Positions 9,576 through 18,820 of a stretch of 64,000 nt of DNA are shown here, one piece after another. Position numbers and translations under genes: made by a program. This DNA comes from DASXKD01 sp963734725 (lineage in GTDB: Bacteria > Actinomycetota > Actinomycetes > Streptosporangiales > Streptosporangiaceae), in NCBI GenBank assembly GCA_963734725.1, contig CAVTIX010000019.1, positions 124,001-188,000 on the forward strand. Direction: 5' to 3'. Below the pieces are notes generated by a model that searched no databases, was not told where the DNA came from, and saw nothing but the letters and a program-made list of their open reading frames with translations. Each line of letters starts with the position of its first letter. Position 1 is the first letter of the stretch.

Positions 9576-11519
9576 ATGCCGTCGCCGCTCCGTCGGCCAT
9601 CACGTTCAGTGAGGGTCCCGGGCAGGGTTAGTCGGCCTGTTCGATTGGGACACCAGTCAACGGGCAGTTTCTTCGTGCCTCACCTCGAGTGGCCGGATAC
9701 CAGCGGCGAGCCGTCGCAGCGCGCGCACGGGCCAGCCGTTCCGCCGCAAAAGCCGGATGAAGCCAGCTCGGCTAACGCCGACCCGGCTACGGCCAGCTCG
9801 GCTTCGGGCGACCAGGCTTCGGCCAGCTCGGCTTCGGGCGACCAGGCTTCGGCCAGCTCGGCTTCGGGCGACCAGGTTTCGGCCAGCTCGGCTTCGGGCG
9901 ACCAGGTTTCGGCCAGCTCGGCTTCGGGCGACCAGGTTTCGGCCAGCTCGGCTTCGGGCGACCAGGTTTCGGCCAGCTCGGCTTCGGGCGACCCGGTTTC
10001 GGCCAGCTCGGCTTCGGCCGACCCGGTTTCGGCCGACCCGGTTTCGGCCGACCCGGCTACGGCCAGCTCGGCAGTGGCCGACCCAGACCAGGCACCTGCG
10101 GACCAATTCGGCCGCAAGCCCGGCCCCGATCGGCTTCCGCGCCGCGCGCCCAGATCCTCTCGCGCCGCGTCGGGGTCGTCCCGCGCCGCGCCCGGATCCT
10201 CTCGCGCCGGGCCGGGGTCGTCCCGCGCCGGGCCGGGGTCGTCTCGCGCCGGGCCGGGGTCGTCTCGCGCCGGGCCGGGGTCGTCTCGCGCCGGGCCGGG
10301 GTCGTCCCGCGCTGCGCCCGCGTCGCCGTCCCGCGCTCCCGCCCGCCGGGGTCCGTCGCCCGGGCCCGCATCAAATCCCGCCGTGCCGGTGGTCAAGCCC
10401 GGCGGCGCTCCGGCCACCCGGCCGGAAGCGGCCCCGGCCACCCAGCCGGATCAGGCCCCGGCCACCCGGCCGGAAGTGGTCCCGGCCACCCGGCCCATTG
10501 CGAGTGCCCCCGCCCGGCGGCCCGCCGCGGAACCCTCCTGGGGCACGGTGGTGGCCACCACGATCCGGCTATGGGCGAAGAGGCGGCTGGAGAAGCCATG
10601 GTTGCGCGCGCTGCTGGTGCTCGTGCTCGCCGTGATGGTCTTCGTCGCCGGTGCCGTCATAACCACGGTGACCCGAGGCAGCACCACGAGCGCCCAAGGC
10701 AATACCACGAGTAGCCAGGGCAACACGACGAGCAGCTCCGCAACCGGCCAGGGCACCGTCACCAGCGACGGCGCCCTGGCCGCGGTGGCGTCGGCCCGGA
10801 AGCAGGCGGCCGCCTGGGTGGCCCAGCAGGTCAACCCCGATGAGGTCATCGGCTGTGACCCGATGATGTGCGCGGCCTTGGAGGCGGCGCACGTCCAGGC
10901 CAACCGGTTGCTCGTGCTCGGGCCGAGTCAGCCGGACCCGCTTGGCTCGGAGATCCTGCTCGACACCGCGACGCTGCGCAGCCAGTTCGGCACCCGGCTG
11001 GACACCGTGTTCGCGCCGGTCAGCCTCGCCGCCTTCGGCGCCGGCGCGGCACACGTCGAGGTCCGGTTCTGCGCTCCCAACGGCGCCCGTGCCTACCTGG
11101 CCGATTTGGCCCGTGACGTGGCGGAGCGCAAGGCGGTCGGCACCGAGATGCTGCGGAACCACGCCATCCACGCGTCACCCGCTGCCAGCCGCCAGCTCAC
11201 CGCTGGCCAAGTAGACACCCGGTTGCTGGTCACTCTGGTGACCCTGGCCCATAGCCACCCGGTGGACATCATCAGCTTCGGCGCGAACCAGGCCGGCGCC
11301 TCACCGGGCGTCCCGCTCCGGTCCGCCGAAATCGCCGGGGCGCCTGGCCCCGGCAGTACCCCGGCCGTATCTGTTCTGACGCTGCGCAGCTTCCTCAGTT
11401 CGCAGCAACCGCCTTACCGTCCGTCGATCGTCGCGGTAACCACCGCATCACGGCGCACCGTGCTTCGTGTCGGGTATCCAGCGCCCAGCCTGCTTGGCCT
11501 GCTCGGCGCGCACGGTTGA
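9576..11519 (+). CDS. Repeat-rich single-pass membrane protein of unknown function
   Basis: I do not recognise this family. The 647-residue protein has a long Ala/Ser/Pro-rich N-terminal region made of two repeat blocks (30-base and 21-base units), a basic stretch, and one membrane helix (LLVLVLAVMVFVAGAVI) near residues 347-365. A Thr/Ser linker follows, then a C-terminal domain of about 250 residues with a CDPMMC pair and a third Cys (RFCAPNG). The repeats would lie in the cytoplasm if the basic residues before the helix face inward. Start at ATG 9576 is preferred over ATG 9546 because a GGGGGGA ribosome site lies 8 bases upstream. The next gene follows 18 bases after the stop, so it is likely co-transcribed with the DUF4397 protein and sortase. 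Confidence 0.75.
   Translation: MPSPLRRPSRSVRVPGRVSRPVRLGHQSTGSFFVPHLEWPDTSGEPSQRAHGPAVPPQKPDEASSANADPATASSASGDQASASSASGDQASASSASGDQVSASSASGDQVSASSASGDQVSASSASGDQVSASSASGDPVSASSASADPVSADPVSADPATASSAVADPDQAPADQFGRKPGPDRLPRRAPRSSRAASGSSRAAPGSSRAGPGSSRAGPGSSRAGPGSSRAGPGSSRAGPGSSRAAPASPSRAPARRGPSPGPASNPAVPVVKPGGAPATRPEAAPATQPDQAPATRPEVVPATRPIASAPARRPAAEPSWGTVVATTIRLWAKRRLEKPWLRALLVLVLAVMVFVAGAVITTVTRGSTTSAQGNTTSSQGNTTSSSATGQGTVTSDGALAAVASARKQAAAWVAQQVNPDEVIGCDPMMCAALEAAHVQANRLLVLGPSQPDPLGSEILLDTATLRSQFGTRLDTVFAPVSLAAFGAGAAHVEVRFCAPNGARAYLADLARDVAERKAVGTEMLRNHAIHASPAASRQLTAGQVDTRLLVTLVTLAHSHPVDIISFGANQAGASPGVPLRSAEIAGAPGPGSTPAVSVLTLRSFLSSQQPPYRPSIVAVTTASRRTVLRVGYPAPSLLGLLGAHG
9792..10031 (+). repeat. 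Eight tandem 30-base coding repeats (Ser/Ala/Gly/Asp)
   Basis: Eight nearly identical 30-base units encode the decapeptide ASSASGDQ(A/V)S in the repeat-rich membrane protein. The last units change Gln to Pro and Gly to Ala. Identity at the DNA level shows recent unit duplication, so copy number probably varies between strains, and assembly errors are also possible. Confidence 0.9.
10155..10322 (+). repeat. Eight tandem 21-base coding repeats (SSRAGPG)
   Basis: Eight 21-base units encode heptapeptides of the form SSRAGPG; the central five are identical or nearly so and the outer units carry Ala-Ala variants. They lie between the acidic repeat block and the membrane helix of the same protein. 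Each repeat contributes one Arg, giving this block a positive charge. Confidence 0.9.
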
Positions 11520-11537
11520 GATAAGGGAGAAACCTAG

Positions 11538-12428
11538 ATGAGACTCAGGTCCACGGCTACCAAGGCCCTGGCACCACTCGTATTGTCGGTGCTGGGCCTC
11601 GGCACGCTCGCCTCGGGGGTGGCGGTCGCGTCGGTCACCGCCGCATCCGCGGCCACAGCGCACCACAGCAACACAGGCTGGATTCGGCTGGCGCACCTGT
11701 CGCCGAACACCCCACCGGTAGATGTCTACCTCTACTCGTTCGGCAACTCGCACGCCATGATCGTGCTCCATCACGTTGCCTACGGCACCGTCTCCCCGTA
11801 CGAGAAGGTGAAAGCCGGCGAGTACACGGTGGCCATGCGCGGAGCGGGCGCCGCTGCAAAGTCGCCGCCGGTGCTGTCCACCAGCGTGCAGATCACAGCC
11901 GGTGGCGCGTTCACGGTCGCAGGCATGGGACCGGCGAAAGGGCTCCGGCTGCAGGTCCTGCGCGACCGGCTGACCACCCCGCCGGATAAGTCGCTGGTGC
12001 GAGTGATTCAGGCGTCGCTGCGCTACCAGAAGATCACCGTCATGGCCAACCACCGCACGCTGGCCGAGCAGCTCAACTTCGCCCACGTGACGAGCTACGT
12101 GAGCACCCGGCCGGGTAGCTTCGACGTGCACGTGGCCGGGATGGGCGGCAAGGGCGCCGCGGACATCGCGCTGGCCGCCGGTACCATCCATACGCTGGTG
12201 GTGCTGGATTCCTCGGGGCACAACCTGCAGATCGCCAACCTCGAGGACGCCGCGGGCAGCAACGTGCCGCCCGCAGGCGGCGCGTCCACCGGGTTCGGCG
12301 GCACCGCCCCGGCGCCGGGCCTGTCCCCGGCCCTGTGGGTCAGTCTGGTCGCCGCCGGGGCGCTGCTCGCTATGGCGGCCGCCTACCGGATGCGCCGGGT
12401 GAGGAGCATTGCCCGCCACGCACGCTGA
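11538..12428 (+). CDS. DUF4397 domain-containing secreted/membrane-anchored protein
   Basis: The 296-residue protein has an N-terminal signal peptide (basic start, hydrophobic core, cleavage likely after AASAA) and a domain starting GWIRLAHLSPNTPPVDVYLYS, the hallmark of DUF4397. It ends with a membrane segment (ALWVSLVAAGALLAMAAA) and a basic tail. A GGGAG ribosome site precedes ATG 11538. The C-terminal layout resembles a sortase substrate, and a sortase gene follows directly. However, no clear LPxTG or LAxTG motif is present; the nearest words are PPAGGASTG and GFGGTAP. The function of DUF4397 proteins is not established; here it is an envelope protein by inference. Confidence 0.85.
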   Translation: MRLRSTATKALAPLVLSVLGLGTLASGVAVASVTAASAATAHHSNTGWIRLAHLSPNTPPVDVYLYSFGNSHAMIVLHHVAYGTVSPYEKVKAGEYTVAMRGAGAAAKSPPVLSTSVQITAGGAFTVAGMGPAKGLRLQVLRDRLTTPPDKSLVRVIQASLRYQKITVMANHRTLAEQLNFAHVTSYVSTRPGSFDVHVAGMGGKGAADIALAAGTIHTLVVLDSSGHNLQIANLEDAAGSNVPPAGGASTGFGGTAPAPGLSPALWVSLVAAGALLAMAAAYRMRRVRSIARHAR

Positions 12429-13275
12429 TCCGTCAGCAGGCGCCAGGACTGGAGGATCCCCCTGGGACGGGGATCCTCCGGTCGGGCGTCCGCGGGAGCC
12501 GTGGGTCTTCTGGTACGAGGACGCCGAGGCGGACGGCCAACGGCGAAGCTCGGACAGCACGCGCCGCGGATCCTGGGCGAGGCTGGTGCGGCGGCCCGTG
12601 GCCGCCACCGCGTTCCTGGTCGGCTTGCTCACGATCGTGGGCGGCACTGTCGGCCTGACCCAGCTGACCGGTCACCCTGGTGATGTCGCGCGCCCGCTGG
12701 CCAAGCCCTCCTCGGCGCCGCACGGGACTTTCGCCGCCCCGCCGGTCGCACGCTCCGCCAAGCAGGTGGCCAGGCCGGTAGCACTGACGATCCCCGCCAT
12801 CGCGGTCCATACCCCGCTGGAACGGCTGGGCCGCACCCCGCAGGGCACCCTTCAGGTACCGGCCAGCACGACCGAGGCGGGCTGGTACTCCGGCAGCCCG
12901 CGGCCCGGCGAGATCGGGTCGTCCATCATCGCTGGGCACATCGACTCCACCCAGGGCCCCGGTGTGTTCTTCCGGCTGCGTCTGCTACGCCCCGGTGATC
13001 TGGTGTACGTGCGCCGGTCCGACCGCACGCTGGTGGTGTTCCGGGTGTACGCCGAGCGCATGTACCCCAAGAGCGGCTTCCCGACCGAGCGGGTTTACGG
13101 GCCCACCCCCGACGCCGAACTACACCTCATCAGCTGCGGCGGCGTGTTCGACCAGGCGTCCGGGTCCTACCTGAGCAACGTGGTCGTCTACGCCGCACAG
13201 ATCAGCGTGCACCGGGCGCGGCGCCATCACCACACAAAGCGGCACGGTCACCATCCCCGGGCGCGCCACTCCTGA
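12409..13275 (+). CDS. Class F-type sortase
   Basis: A membrane-anchored cysteine transpeptidase. After a hydrophilic N-terminus and a membrane segment (ATAFLVGLLTIVGG) come the sortase core motifs: TIPAIAVHTPLERLG, the catalytic His in IAGHIDS, the catalytic Cys in LHLISCGG, and SYLSNVVVYA near the end. It would attach proteins to the cell surface; the adjacent DUF4397 protein is the obvious candidate. The listed TTG start overlaps the previous gene by 20 bases; a GTG at 12586 is the main alternative and would remove a Trp-rich N-terminal stretch. The C-terminal tail is basic and His-rich. Confidence 0.85.
   Translation: MPATHADPSAGARTGGSPWDGDPPVGRPREPWVFWYEDAEADGQRRSSDSTRRGSWARLVRRPVAATAFLVGLLTIVGGTVGLTQLTGHPGDVARPLAKPSSAPHGTFAAPPVARSAKQVARPVALTIPAIAVHTPLERLGRTPQGTLQVPASTTEAGWYSGSPRPGEIGSSIIAGHIDSTQGPGVFFRLRLLRPGDLVYVRRSDRTLVVFRVYAERMYPKSGFPTERVYGPTPDAELHLISCGGVFDQASGSYLSNVVVYAAQISVHRARRHHHTKRHGHHPRARHS
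12451..12479. other. Perfect 11-bp hairpin near the DUF4397-sortase junction
   Basis: GGAGGATCCCC and its exact reverse complement are separated by 7 bases, 22 bases after the DUF4397 stop. There is no following T-run, so it may be an attenuator or mRNA-stabilising hairpin rather than a strong terminator. It lies inside the sortase reading frame if the TTG start is right. Confidence 0.6.
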
Positions 13276-13913
13276 ACGTGCGGGCGCTCGGTGCCCAGTG
13301 TGGTGTCCTTGCCGTGGCCCGGGTACACCCAGGCGCCGTCGGGCAGCGTGCCAAACACCCGCTCTTCCAGGTCGTCCATGAGCTGCCCGAACCGCTTCGG
13401 GTCGTGCTCGGTGTTGCCGGGCCCGCCGGGGAACAGGGAGTCACCGGTGAACAGGTGCGGGGTATCGGCAAGCTCGCCCCCGGCGTCGTAGCACAGCGCG
13501 ATGCTGCCCGGCGTATGCCCGCGCAGGTGGATCACGGAGATCTCCCTGGCGCCCACCGGCACCGTGTCCCCGTGGCTAACCCGGGTGGTGACCTGCACCG
13601 GAAGCTCGTCCGCGTCGTCGGGGTGCGCGATGACCGCGGCCCCGGTTGCGGCCTGCACCTCGGCCAGCGCCTGCCAGTGGTCCCAGTGCCGGTGGGTGGT
13701 GACGATCCGGCTGAGCGGCCGGCCCCCGAGCAGTTCGAGCAGCCTGGGCGCTTCGTTGGCCGCGTCGATCAGCACCAGTTCCCCGGTCTGGGTGCACTGG
13801 AGCAGGTAGGCGTTGTTGTCCATGGGGCCTACCGCGAGCTTGGTCACGGTGAGGCCGGTGATCTCCCTCGCGTCGGGCGGGCCCCCGACGGTCACGTCCC
13901 CGGTATACGCCAC
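13248..13913 (-). CDS. MBL-fold metallo-hydrolase (glyoxalase II-like)
   Basis: The 221-residue protein has the metallo-beta-lactamase signature THRHWDHWQAL (HxHxDH), a later metal ligand in LRGHTPGSIAL, the bridging Asp in FTGDSLFPGG and a final His in YPGHGKDT. This set matches hydroxyacylglutathione-hydrolase-like proteins that cleave thioesters such as S-acyl mycothiol or glutathione. The GTG at 13913 is chosen because AAGGAG lies just upstream; the frame stays open to 14021 but the extra residues look non-coding. Its 3' end overlaps the sortase gene, which is convergent, by 28 bases. With a mycothiol enzyme upstream, a thiol-linked detoxification role is plausible. Confidence 0.85.
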   Translation of the reverse strand: MAYTGDVTVGGPPDAREITGLTVTKLAVGPMDNNAYLLQCTQTGELVLIDAANEAPRLLELLGGRPLSRIVTTHRHWDHWQALAEVQAATGAAVIAHPDDADELPVQVTTRVSHGDTVPVGAREISVIHLRGHTPGSIALCYDAGGELADTPHLFTGDSLFPGGPGNTEHDPKRFGQLMDDLEERVFGTLPDGAWVYPGHGKDTTLGTERPHVQEWRARGW

Positions 13914-14011
13914 GGTCTCTCCTTCGCTTCGCGCTCCTATTTTCTTACCAAACGACTCGTCGTGGCGCCCCGGCGCCACCAGCAGCCCGCCGACCGCACC
14001 GAACGGGACCA

Positions 14012-14740
14012 TTACCGCCACGCGGGCAGCACCGGGGGGCCGTCAGCCTGGCCAGATACCTGCAGCCCGGCGCCGCCGTCCCGGCCGAGCAGCCAGGCCA
14101 GCAGTGCGGCTGGCTGCCCGCGCACCACGACCGGCGGGCTGGCGGCGCCCGCCGGGCCGATCCGGTACCCGTGCGGCGCGCTCTCCGCCCAGACCAGGCA
14201 GCACGGTGTGTCGTCCCGGTCAGCAAACGAGTCGGCGACCCGGCCCAGCGCGCCGGCGACGAAGTCGGCCGGCCAGTCGCTGGGCGTGTACCCAGCGGCG
14301 AGGTCCACGTGGTGGATCTCCACTTCGGAGAGCCGCCGGTCCAGCACCCCGAGGGCCGTAAAGCCGGGCCCGCGCAAAGCACGGACCTGCACCGTCCAGG
14401 CGTCGCCCGGCATGGCCGCCGCCTCGGCAGCGAACCTGGCTGCCGACTCACGCACGTCGGCGGTGAGGTCGGCGGCCGGCCTGCCGGCGCCTGCCTCGAT
14501 GTCCGTGCTGCGGCTTTCGGCGCTGGCGTACATGGGGGTCTCGGTGCCGGTCCGCGCCCAGTTCAGCAGGTTGACCATCCCGTCGGCGTTACGGGCGATG
14601 TGGGACAGCACGTGCCCGCGGGTCCAGCCGGGCAGCAGCGACGGCTCGCGCGCCTGGGCATCGCTCAATGCGGTGGCCGTTGCCAGCAGGCGGCCGGTCG
14701 CTGCCGCCAGGCGATCCAGGGAATGACTGGCCTCGTTCAT
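14012..14740 (-). CDS. Mycothiol-dependent maleylpyruvate isomerase family protein
   Basis: The 242-residue protein has the DinB-like four-helix start with GWTRGHVLSHIARNADGM and the family motif EVEIHHVDLAAGYTPSDWP, which supply the metal-binding His residues. Known members use mycothiol to isomerise maleylpyruvate or transfer thiols to toxic substrates, and occur only in mycothiol-producing actinomycetes. The C-terminal part (from about residue 160) is the second conserved domain of this family. The downstream metallo-hydrolase is on the same strand about 100 bases away. The real substrate is unknown. Confidence 0.85.
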   Translation of the reverse strand: MNEASHSLDRLAAATGRLLATATALSDAQAREPSLLPGWTRGHVLSHIARNADGMVNLLNWARTGTETPMYASAESRSTDIEAGAGRPAADLTADVRESAARFAAEAAAMPGDAWTVQVRALRGPGFTALGVLDRRLSEVEIHHVDLAAGYTPSDWPADFVAGALGRVADSFADRDDTPCCLVWAESAPHGYRIGPAGAASPPVVVRGQPAALLAWLLGRDGGAGLQVSGQADGPPVLPAWR

Positions 14741-14921
14741 GCGCTACCCCTTTCGGGCATCGCGGCCAATCCTTGCGCACGGCGTGACAAGCTGAGGAGC
14801 GGGGCTGGTGGTATGAGCCCAGTGCTGGCCCGGGAACTGCGGAAACCGGTTTTGTCAGCGCCCCCGGATACCATGACGTGTCCCCTTGACCGCGGCCGGA
14901 ACCACCAGAGAGCAGAGCGCT

Positions 14922-17777
14922 GTGGCTGATCGTCTCGTTGTGCGCGGGGCGCGCGAGCACAACCTCAAAGACGTCTCGCTCGACCTGCCCAGGGACTCCC
15001 TGATCGTGTTCACCGGGCTGTCCGGGTCGGGCAAATCCAGCCTGGCCTTCGACACCATCTTCGCCGAGGGCCAGCGCCGGTACGTGGAGTCGCTGTCGGC
15101 GTATGCCCGGCAGTTCCTGGGGCAGATGGACAAGCCCGATGTGGACTTCATCGACGGGCTGTCCCCGGCGGTCTCCATCGACCAGAAGGCGGCCAGCCGC
15201 AACCCGCGGTCCACCGTCGGGACGATCACCGAGGTGTACGACTACCTGCGGCTGCTGTACGCGCGGGTGGGCAAGCCGCACTGCCCGGTCTGCGGTCGGC
15301 CGATCGCCAGGCAGACGCCGCAGCAGATCGTGGACCGGGTGCTCGAGCTCGACGAGGGCACCAGGTTCCAGGTCCTGGCGCCGGTGGTCCGCGGGCGCAA
15401 GGGCGAGTACACAGAACTGCTCCGCGAGCTCCAGGTCAAAGGGTTCTCCCGGGCCCGGGTGGACGGCATAGTGGTCCGCCTGGACGAAGCTGGCAGCGGT
15501 GCGACGCCCGCGCTGAAGAAGTACGAGAAGCACACCATCGAGGTCGTGGTGGACCGGCTGGCGGTCAAGGAGTCCGCGCGGCGGCGGCTCACCGACTCGG
15601 TGGAGACCGCGCTCGGCCTGTCCGGCGGCGTGGTCGTGCTCGACTTCATCGACCTGCCGGAGACCGATCCGCACCGGGAGCGGATGTACTCCGAGCACCT
15701 GGCCTGCCTCTACGACGACCTTTCGTTCGAGGAGCTGGAGCCGCGCTCGTTCTCGTTCAACTCCCCCTGGGGCGCCTGCCCGGACTGCACCGGCCTCGGC
15801 ACCCGGATGGAAGTGGACCCGGAGCTGGTCGTCCCCGACCCGTCGCTGACGCTGGCCGAAGGCGCGATCGGGCCGTGGAGCGCCGGGCATGTCAGCGACT
15901 ACTTCCTGCGCCTGGTGGAAGCGCTGGGCTCGGCGCTCGGGTTCCGACTGGAAACGCCCTGGTCGAGGCTGCCCGCGGCGGCGAAGAAGGCGCTGCTGTA
16001 CGGGTACGACGACCAGGTGCACGTCCGCTACAAGAACCGGTACGGCCGGGAGCGGTCCTATTACACCAACTTCGAGGGCGTGGTGCCCTATATCGAGCGC
16101 CGGCATTCGGAGGCGGAGAGCGACTCCAGCCGGGAGCGGTTCGCCGGGTACATGCGCGAGGTGCCCTGCCCCACCTGCGGCGGGGCCCGGCTGAAGCCGG
16201 TGTCCCTGGCGGTGACCGTGGATGGCAAGTCGATCGCGGAGTTCTGCGCGTTGCCCATCGGCGAGCTGGCCAAACTGCTGCTGGCGCTGAACCTGTCCGA
16301 GCGGGACTTCCAGATCGCCGGGCGGATCCTCAAGGAGGTCAACGCCCGGCTCGGGTTCCTGCTCGACGTCGGGCTGGACTACCTGACCCTGGACCGGGCG
16401 TCGGCGACGCTGGCCGGCGGCGAGGCGCAGCGGATCCGGCTGGCCACGCAGATCGGTTCGGGGCTGGTGGGCGTGCTGTACGTGCTGGACGAGCCGTCCA
16501 TCGGGCTGCACCAGCGGGACAACCATAGGCTGCTGGAAACCCTGCTGCGGCTGCGCGACCTGGGGAACACGCTGATCGTCGTGGAGCACGACGAGGACAC
16601 GATCCGCGCCGCGGACTGGGTGGTGGACATCGGCCCCGGCGCGGGTGAGCACGGCGGGCGGATCGTGGTGTCCGGGCCGCTGGCCGACCTGCTGGCCAGC
16701 AAGGAGTCGCTGACCGGCGCGTACCTGACCGGGCAGGAGTCCATCCCGCTGCCCGCGGTCCGCCGCAAGCGGGCCAAGGGCAAGGAGGTCATGGTCAAGG
16801 GCGCCAGCGAGCACAACCTGCGCGGCATCGACGTGGCCTTCCCGCTCGGCTGCTTCATCGCCGTCACCGGGGTGTCCGGCTCCGGGAAGTCCACGCTGGT
16901 CAACGACATCCTGTACCACGCGCTGGCCAGGGAGCTGCACGGCGCGCGCACCGTGGCGGGCAGGCACACCAGGGTCACCGGCACCGGGCACCTCGACAAG
17001 GTGGTGCACGTCAACCAGGGCCCGATCGGCCGCACCCCGCGGTCCAACCCGGCCACCTACACGGGCGTCTTCGACCACATCCGGCGGCTGTTCTCGCAGA
17101 CGACCGAGGCGAAGATTCGCGGCTACCAGCCGGGCCGGTTTTCCTTCAACGTCAAGGGCGGCCGGTGCGAGGCCTGCTCTGGCGACGGCACGATCAAGAT
17201 CGAAATGCAGTTCCTGCCGGATGTGTACGTGCCGTGCGAGGTCTGCCACGGCGCCCGGTACAACACCGACACCCTCGGCGTCCACTACAAGGGCAAGACG
17301 ATCGCGGACGTGCTCGACATGCCGATCGAGGAGGCGGCGGAGTTCTTCGAGCCGGTGCCCGCCATCCACCGGCACCTGAAGACGCTGGTCGACGTCGGCC
17401 TGGGGTACGTGCGGCTGGGCCAGCCGGCGCCTACCCTGTCCGGCGGTGAGGCACAGCGGGTCAAGCTCGCGTCCGAACTGCAGCGGCGCTCCACCGGCCG
17501 GACCATCTACGTGCTGGACGAGCCGACCACCGGGCTGCATTTCGAGGACATCCGCAAGCTGCTCGGCGTGCTGGGCCGGCTGGTGGACAGCGGCAACACG
17601 GTCATCGTGATCGAGCACAACCTGGATGTCATCAAGACCGCGGACTGGGTGATCGACCTCGGCCCGGACGGCGGCTCGGGCGGCGGGACGGTCGTGGCGA
17701 CCGGCACGCCCGAGGAGGTCGCGGCGTGCGGAGCGAGCTACACCGGCCAGTTCCTGAAGAGAATCCTCAAGGGGTAA
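14922..17777 (+). CDS. uvrA: UvrABC excinuclease subunit A
   Basis: A complete UvrA of 951 residues. It has two ABC ATPase modules (Walker A GLSGSGKSSL near residue 31 and GVSGSGKSTL near residue 648) and zinc-finger cysteine pairs CPVC, CPDC, CPTC, CEAC and CEVC. The signatures are LAGGEAQRIRLA and LSGGEAQRVKLA, with Walker B segments YVLDEPSIGLH and YVLDEPTTGLH. It recognises DNA lesions with UvrB in nucleotide excision repair. GTG at 14922 (VADRLVVRGAREHNL) matches the usual family start; a TTG at 14886 would add 12 unlikely residues. No frame problems were seen. Confidence 0.97.
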   Translation: MADRLVVRGAREHNLKDVSLDLPRDSLIVFTGLSGSGKSSLAFDTIFAEGQRRYVESLSAYARQFLGQMDKPDVDFIDGLSPAVSIDQKAASRNPRSTVGTITEVYDYLRLLYARVGKPHCPVCGRPIARQTPQQIVDRVLELDEGTRFQVLAPVVRGRKGEYTELLRELQVKGFSRARVDGIVVRLDEAGSGATPALKKYEKHTIEVVVDRLAVKESARRRLTDSVETALGLSGGVVVLDFIDLPETDPHRERMYSEHLACLYDDLSFEELEPRSFSFNSPWGACPDCTGLGTRMEVDPELVVPDPSLTLAEGAIGPWSAGHVSDYFLRLVEALGSALGFRLETPWSRLPAAAKKALLYGYDDQVHVRYKNRYGRERSYYTNFEGVVPYIERRHSEAESDSSRERFAGYMREVPCPTCGGARLKPVSLAVTVDGKSIAEFCALPIGELAKLLLALNLSERDFQIAGRILKEVNARLGFLLDVGLDYLTLDRASATLAGGEAQRIRLATQIGSGLVGVLYVLDEPSIGLHQRDNHRLLETLLRLRDLGNTLIVVEHDEDTIRAADWVVDIGPGAGEHGGRIVVSGPLADLLASKESLTGAYLTGQESIPLPAVRRKRAKGKEVMVKGASEHNLRGIDVAFPLGCFIAVTGVSGSGKSTLVNDILYHALARELHGARTVAGRHTRVTGTGHLDKVVHVNQGPIGRTPRSNPATYTGVFDHIRRLFSQTTEAKIRGYQPGRFSFNVKGGRCEACSGDGTIKIEMQFLPDVYVPCEVCHGARYNTDTLGVHYKGKTIADVLDMPIEEAAEFFEPVPAIHRHLKTLVDVGLGYVRLGQPAPTLSGGEAQRVKLASELQRRSTGRTIYVLDEPTTGLHFEDIRKLLGVLGRLVDSGNTVIVIEHNLDVIKTADWVIDLGPDGGSGGGTVVATGTPEEVAACGASYTGQFLKRILKG

Positions 17778-17782
17778 GGGGT

Positions 17783-18202
17783 TCAGCGGGCGCGCATCCG
17801 GTTGTTGCGAGCGTTGTGCTCGACCTCGGCGAGCCCCAGCACCTCCAGCACCGGCGGCACGTAGTTGCCGAACCGGCCGCGCAGGCCCTTCTTCATCCCG
17901 TACCAGCCGCCGACCGGGTTGTCCGGTGAGCGGCCCCAGGCCTCGACCGTCCCGTCCTGCGCCGGCTTCTGCTCGTCAGCGTTGCCCAGCGGCACCCAGT
18001 CACCGCGCTCCTTCAGCATCGCGTGCAGGTCGTCGATGCAGCGCAGCTGGTACCGGAGCTGGGTGGTGCCGACCTGGACCACCAAGGCGGGCGGGTCTGA
18101 GCTCTCGTCGCGCCACGCCTCGAACTCGGACTTGCCGGGCGGCGTGGTCAGGATCCAGGGATCCGCGGCAGTTCCCGATCCAGCGGCGTTAGCCGTCATC
18201 AT
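17783..18202 (-). CDS. Small conserved protein (DUF6855-like)
   Basis: A soluble protein of 139 residues with WILTTPPGKSEFEAW, LRYQLRCIDDLHAML and VEAWGRSPDNPVGGWYGMKKG. I associate these with an uncharacterised family (DUF6855) of actinobacteria and related soil bacteria; function unknown. The start at 18202 is chosen because GAGGGGA lies upstream and the preceding frame is non-conserved. It is convergent with uvrA, leaving only 5 bases between the stops, and divergent from the WYL-type regulator. No signal peptide or membrane segment. Confidence 0.75.
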   Translation of the reverse strand: MMTANAAGSGTAADPWILTTPPGKSEFEAWRDESSDPPALVVQVGTTQLRYQLRCIDDLHAMLKERGDWVPLGNADEQKPAQDGTVEAWGRSPDNPVGGWYGMKKGLRGRFGNYVPPVLEVLGLAEVEHNARNNRMRAR

Positions 18203-18282
18203 TGGTCTCCCCTCGTGCGACCTGGAAATTATCCCATCCAATACCTGACATCTCTTGTCATGATCGGGGCTATCTTTGGCTT

Positions 18283-18820
18283 GTGCGTGCCAGCAGGCTG
18301 GTGGGGCTGCTGGGCCTGCTGCAGGCCCGGGGCCGGATGACCGCCAGGCAGCTCGCCGCCGAGCTTGAGGTGTCGCCACGGACCGTCCTGCGGGACATCG
18401 AGGCGCTCAGCGCCGCCGGGATCCCGGTGTACGCGATCCGCGGCTGCCTCGGCGGGTTCGAGTTGCTGGACGGGTTCCGCAGCGACCTCCCGGCGGCCGC
18501 GACGCCGCGCAGCCCCCGGCCGGCTGAGGCCGGCGTCGCAGCGCGCCCGGATCCGGCTGTCTCCGCGCGGCCGGCGGCTCGCCGCCCTGCTCGGCCGGCC
18601 ACCAGACATCAGGGTCCGCCGGAGCCAGCACGCCGTTGCCGGGCGTGAGGGCTGGGTCGAAGCCTGGGCGCGGGTTGACGCGGCCGATATCGCGGTGCTC
18701 GACATGCTCGCCCTCGGCGCCGAGATGGAGGTCCTCCACCCTCCGGAGCTGCGCACCGCCGTCCGGGAGGCGGCCGCCGGGATCGCTGCCCGGCACACCG
18801 GACCGGAGGGAGACCAGTAG
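18283..18820 (+). CDS. WYL/DeoR-type transcriptional regulator, short form (frameshifted)
   Basis: The N-terminus has a winged helix-turn-helix (RASRLVGLLGLLQARGRMTARQLA, with VSPRTVLRDIEALSAAGIPVYA). This is the YafY-like DNA-binding domain that usually precedes a WYL domain. The second frame carries the C-terminal extension (WVEAWARVDAADIAVLDMLALGAEMEVLHPPELR). The two frames join near 18500-18520. The WYL core itself is missing; related short proteins exist with only the C-terminal extension. It starts at GTG 18283, divergent from the DUF6855-like gene, and might regulate it. Confidence 0.7.

Noticed and set aside
14589..17618. A 1009-codon open frame antisense to uvrA
   Set aside because: It is the mirror of a perfectly conserved uvrA, is low in complexity and matches no family; long antisense frames are common at this GC content.
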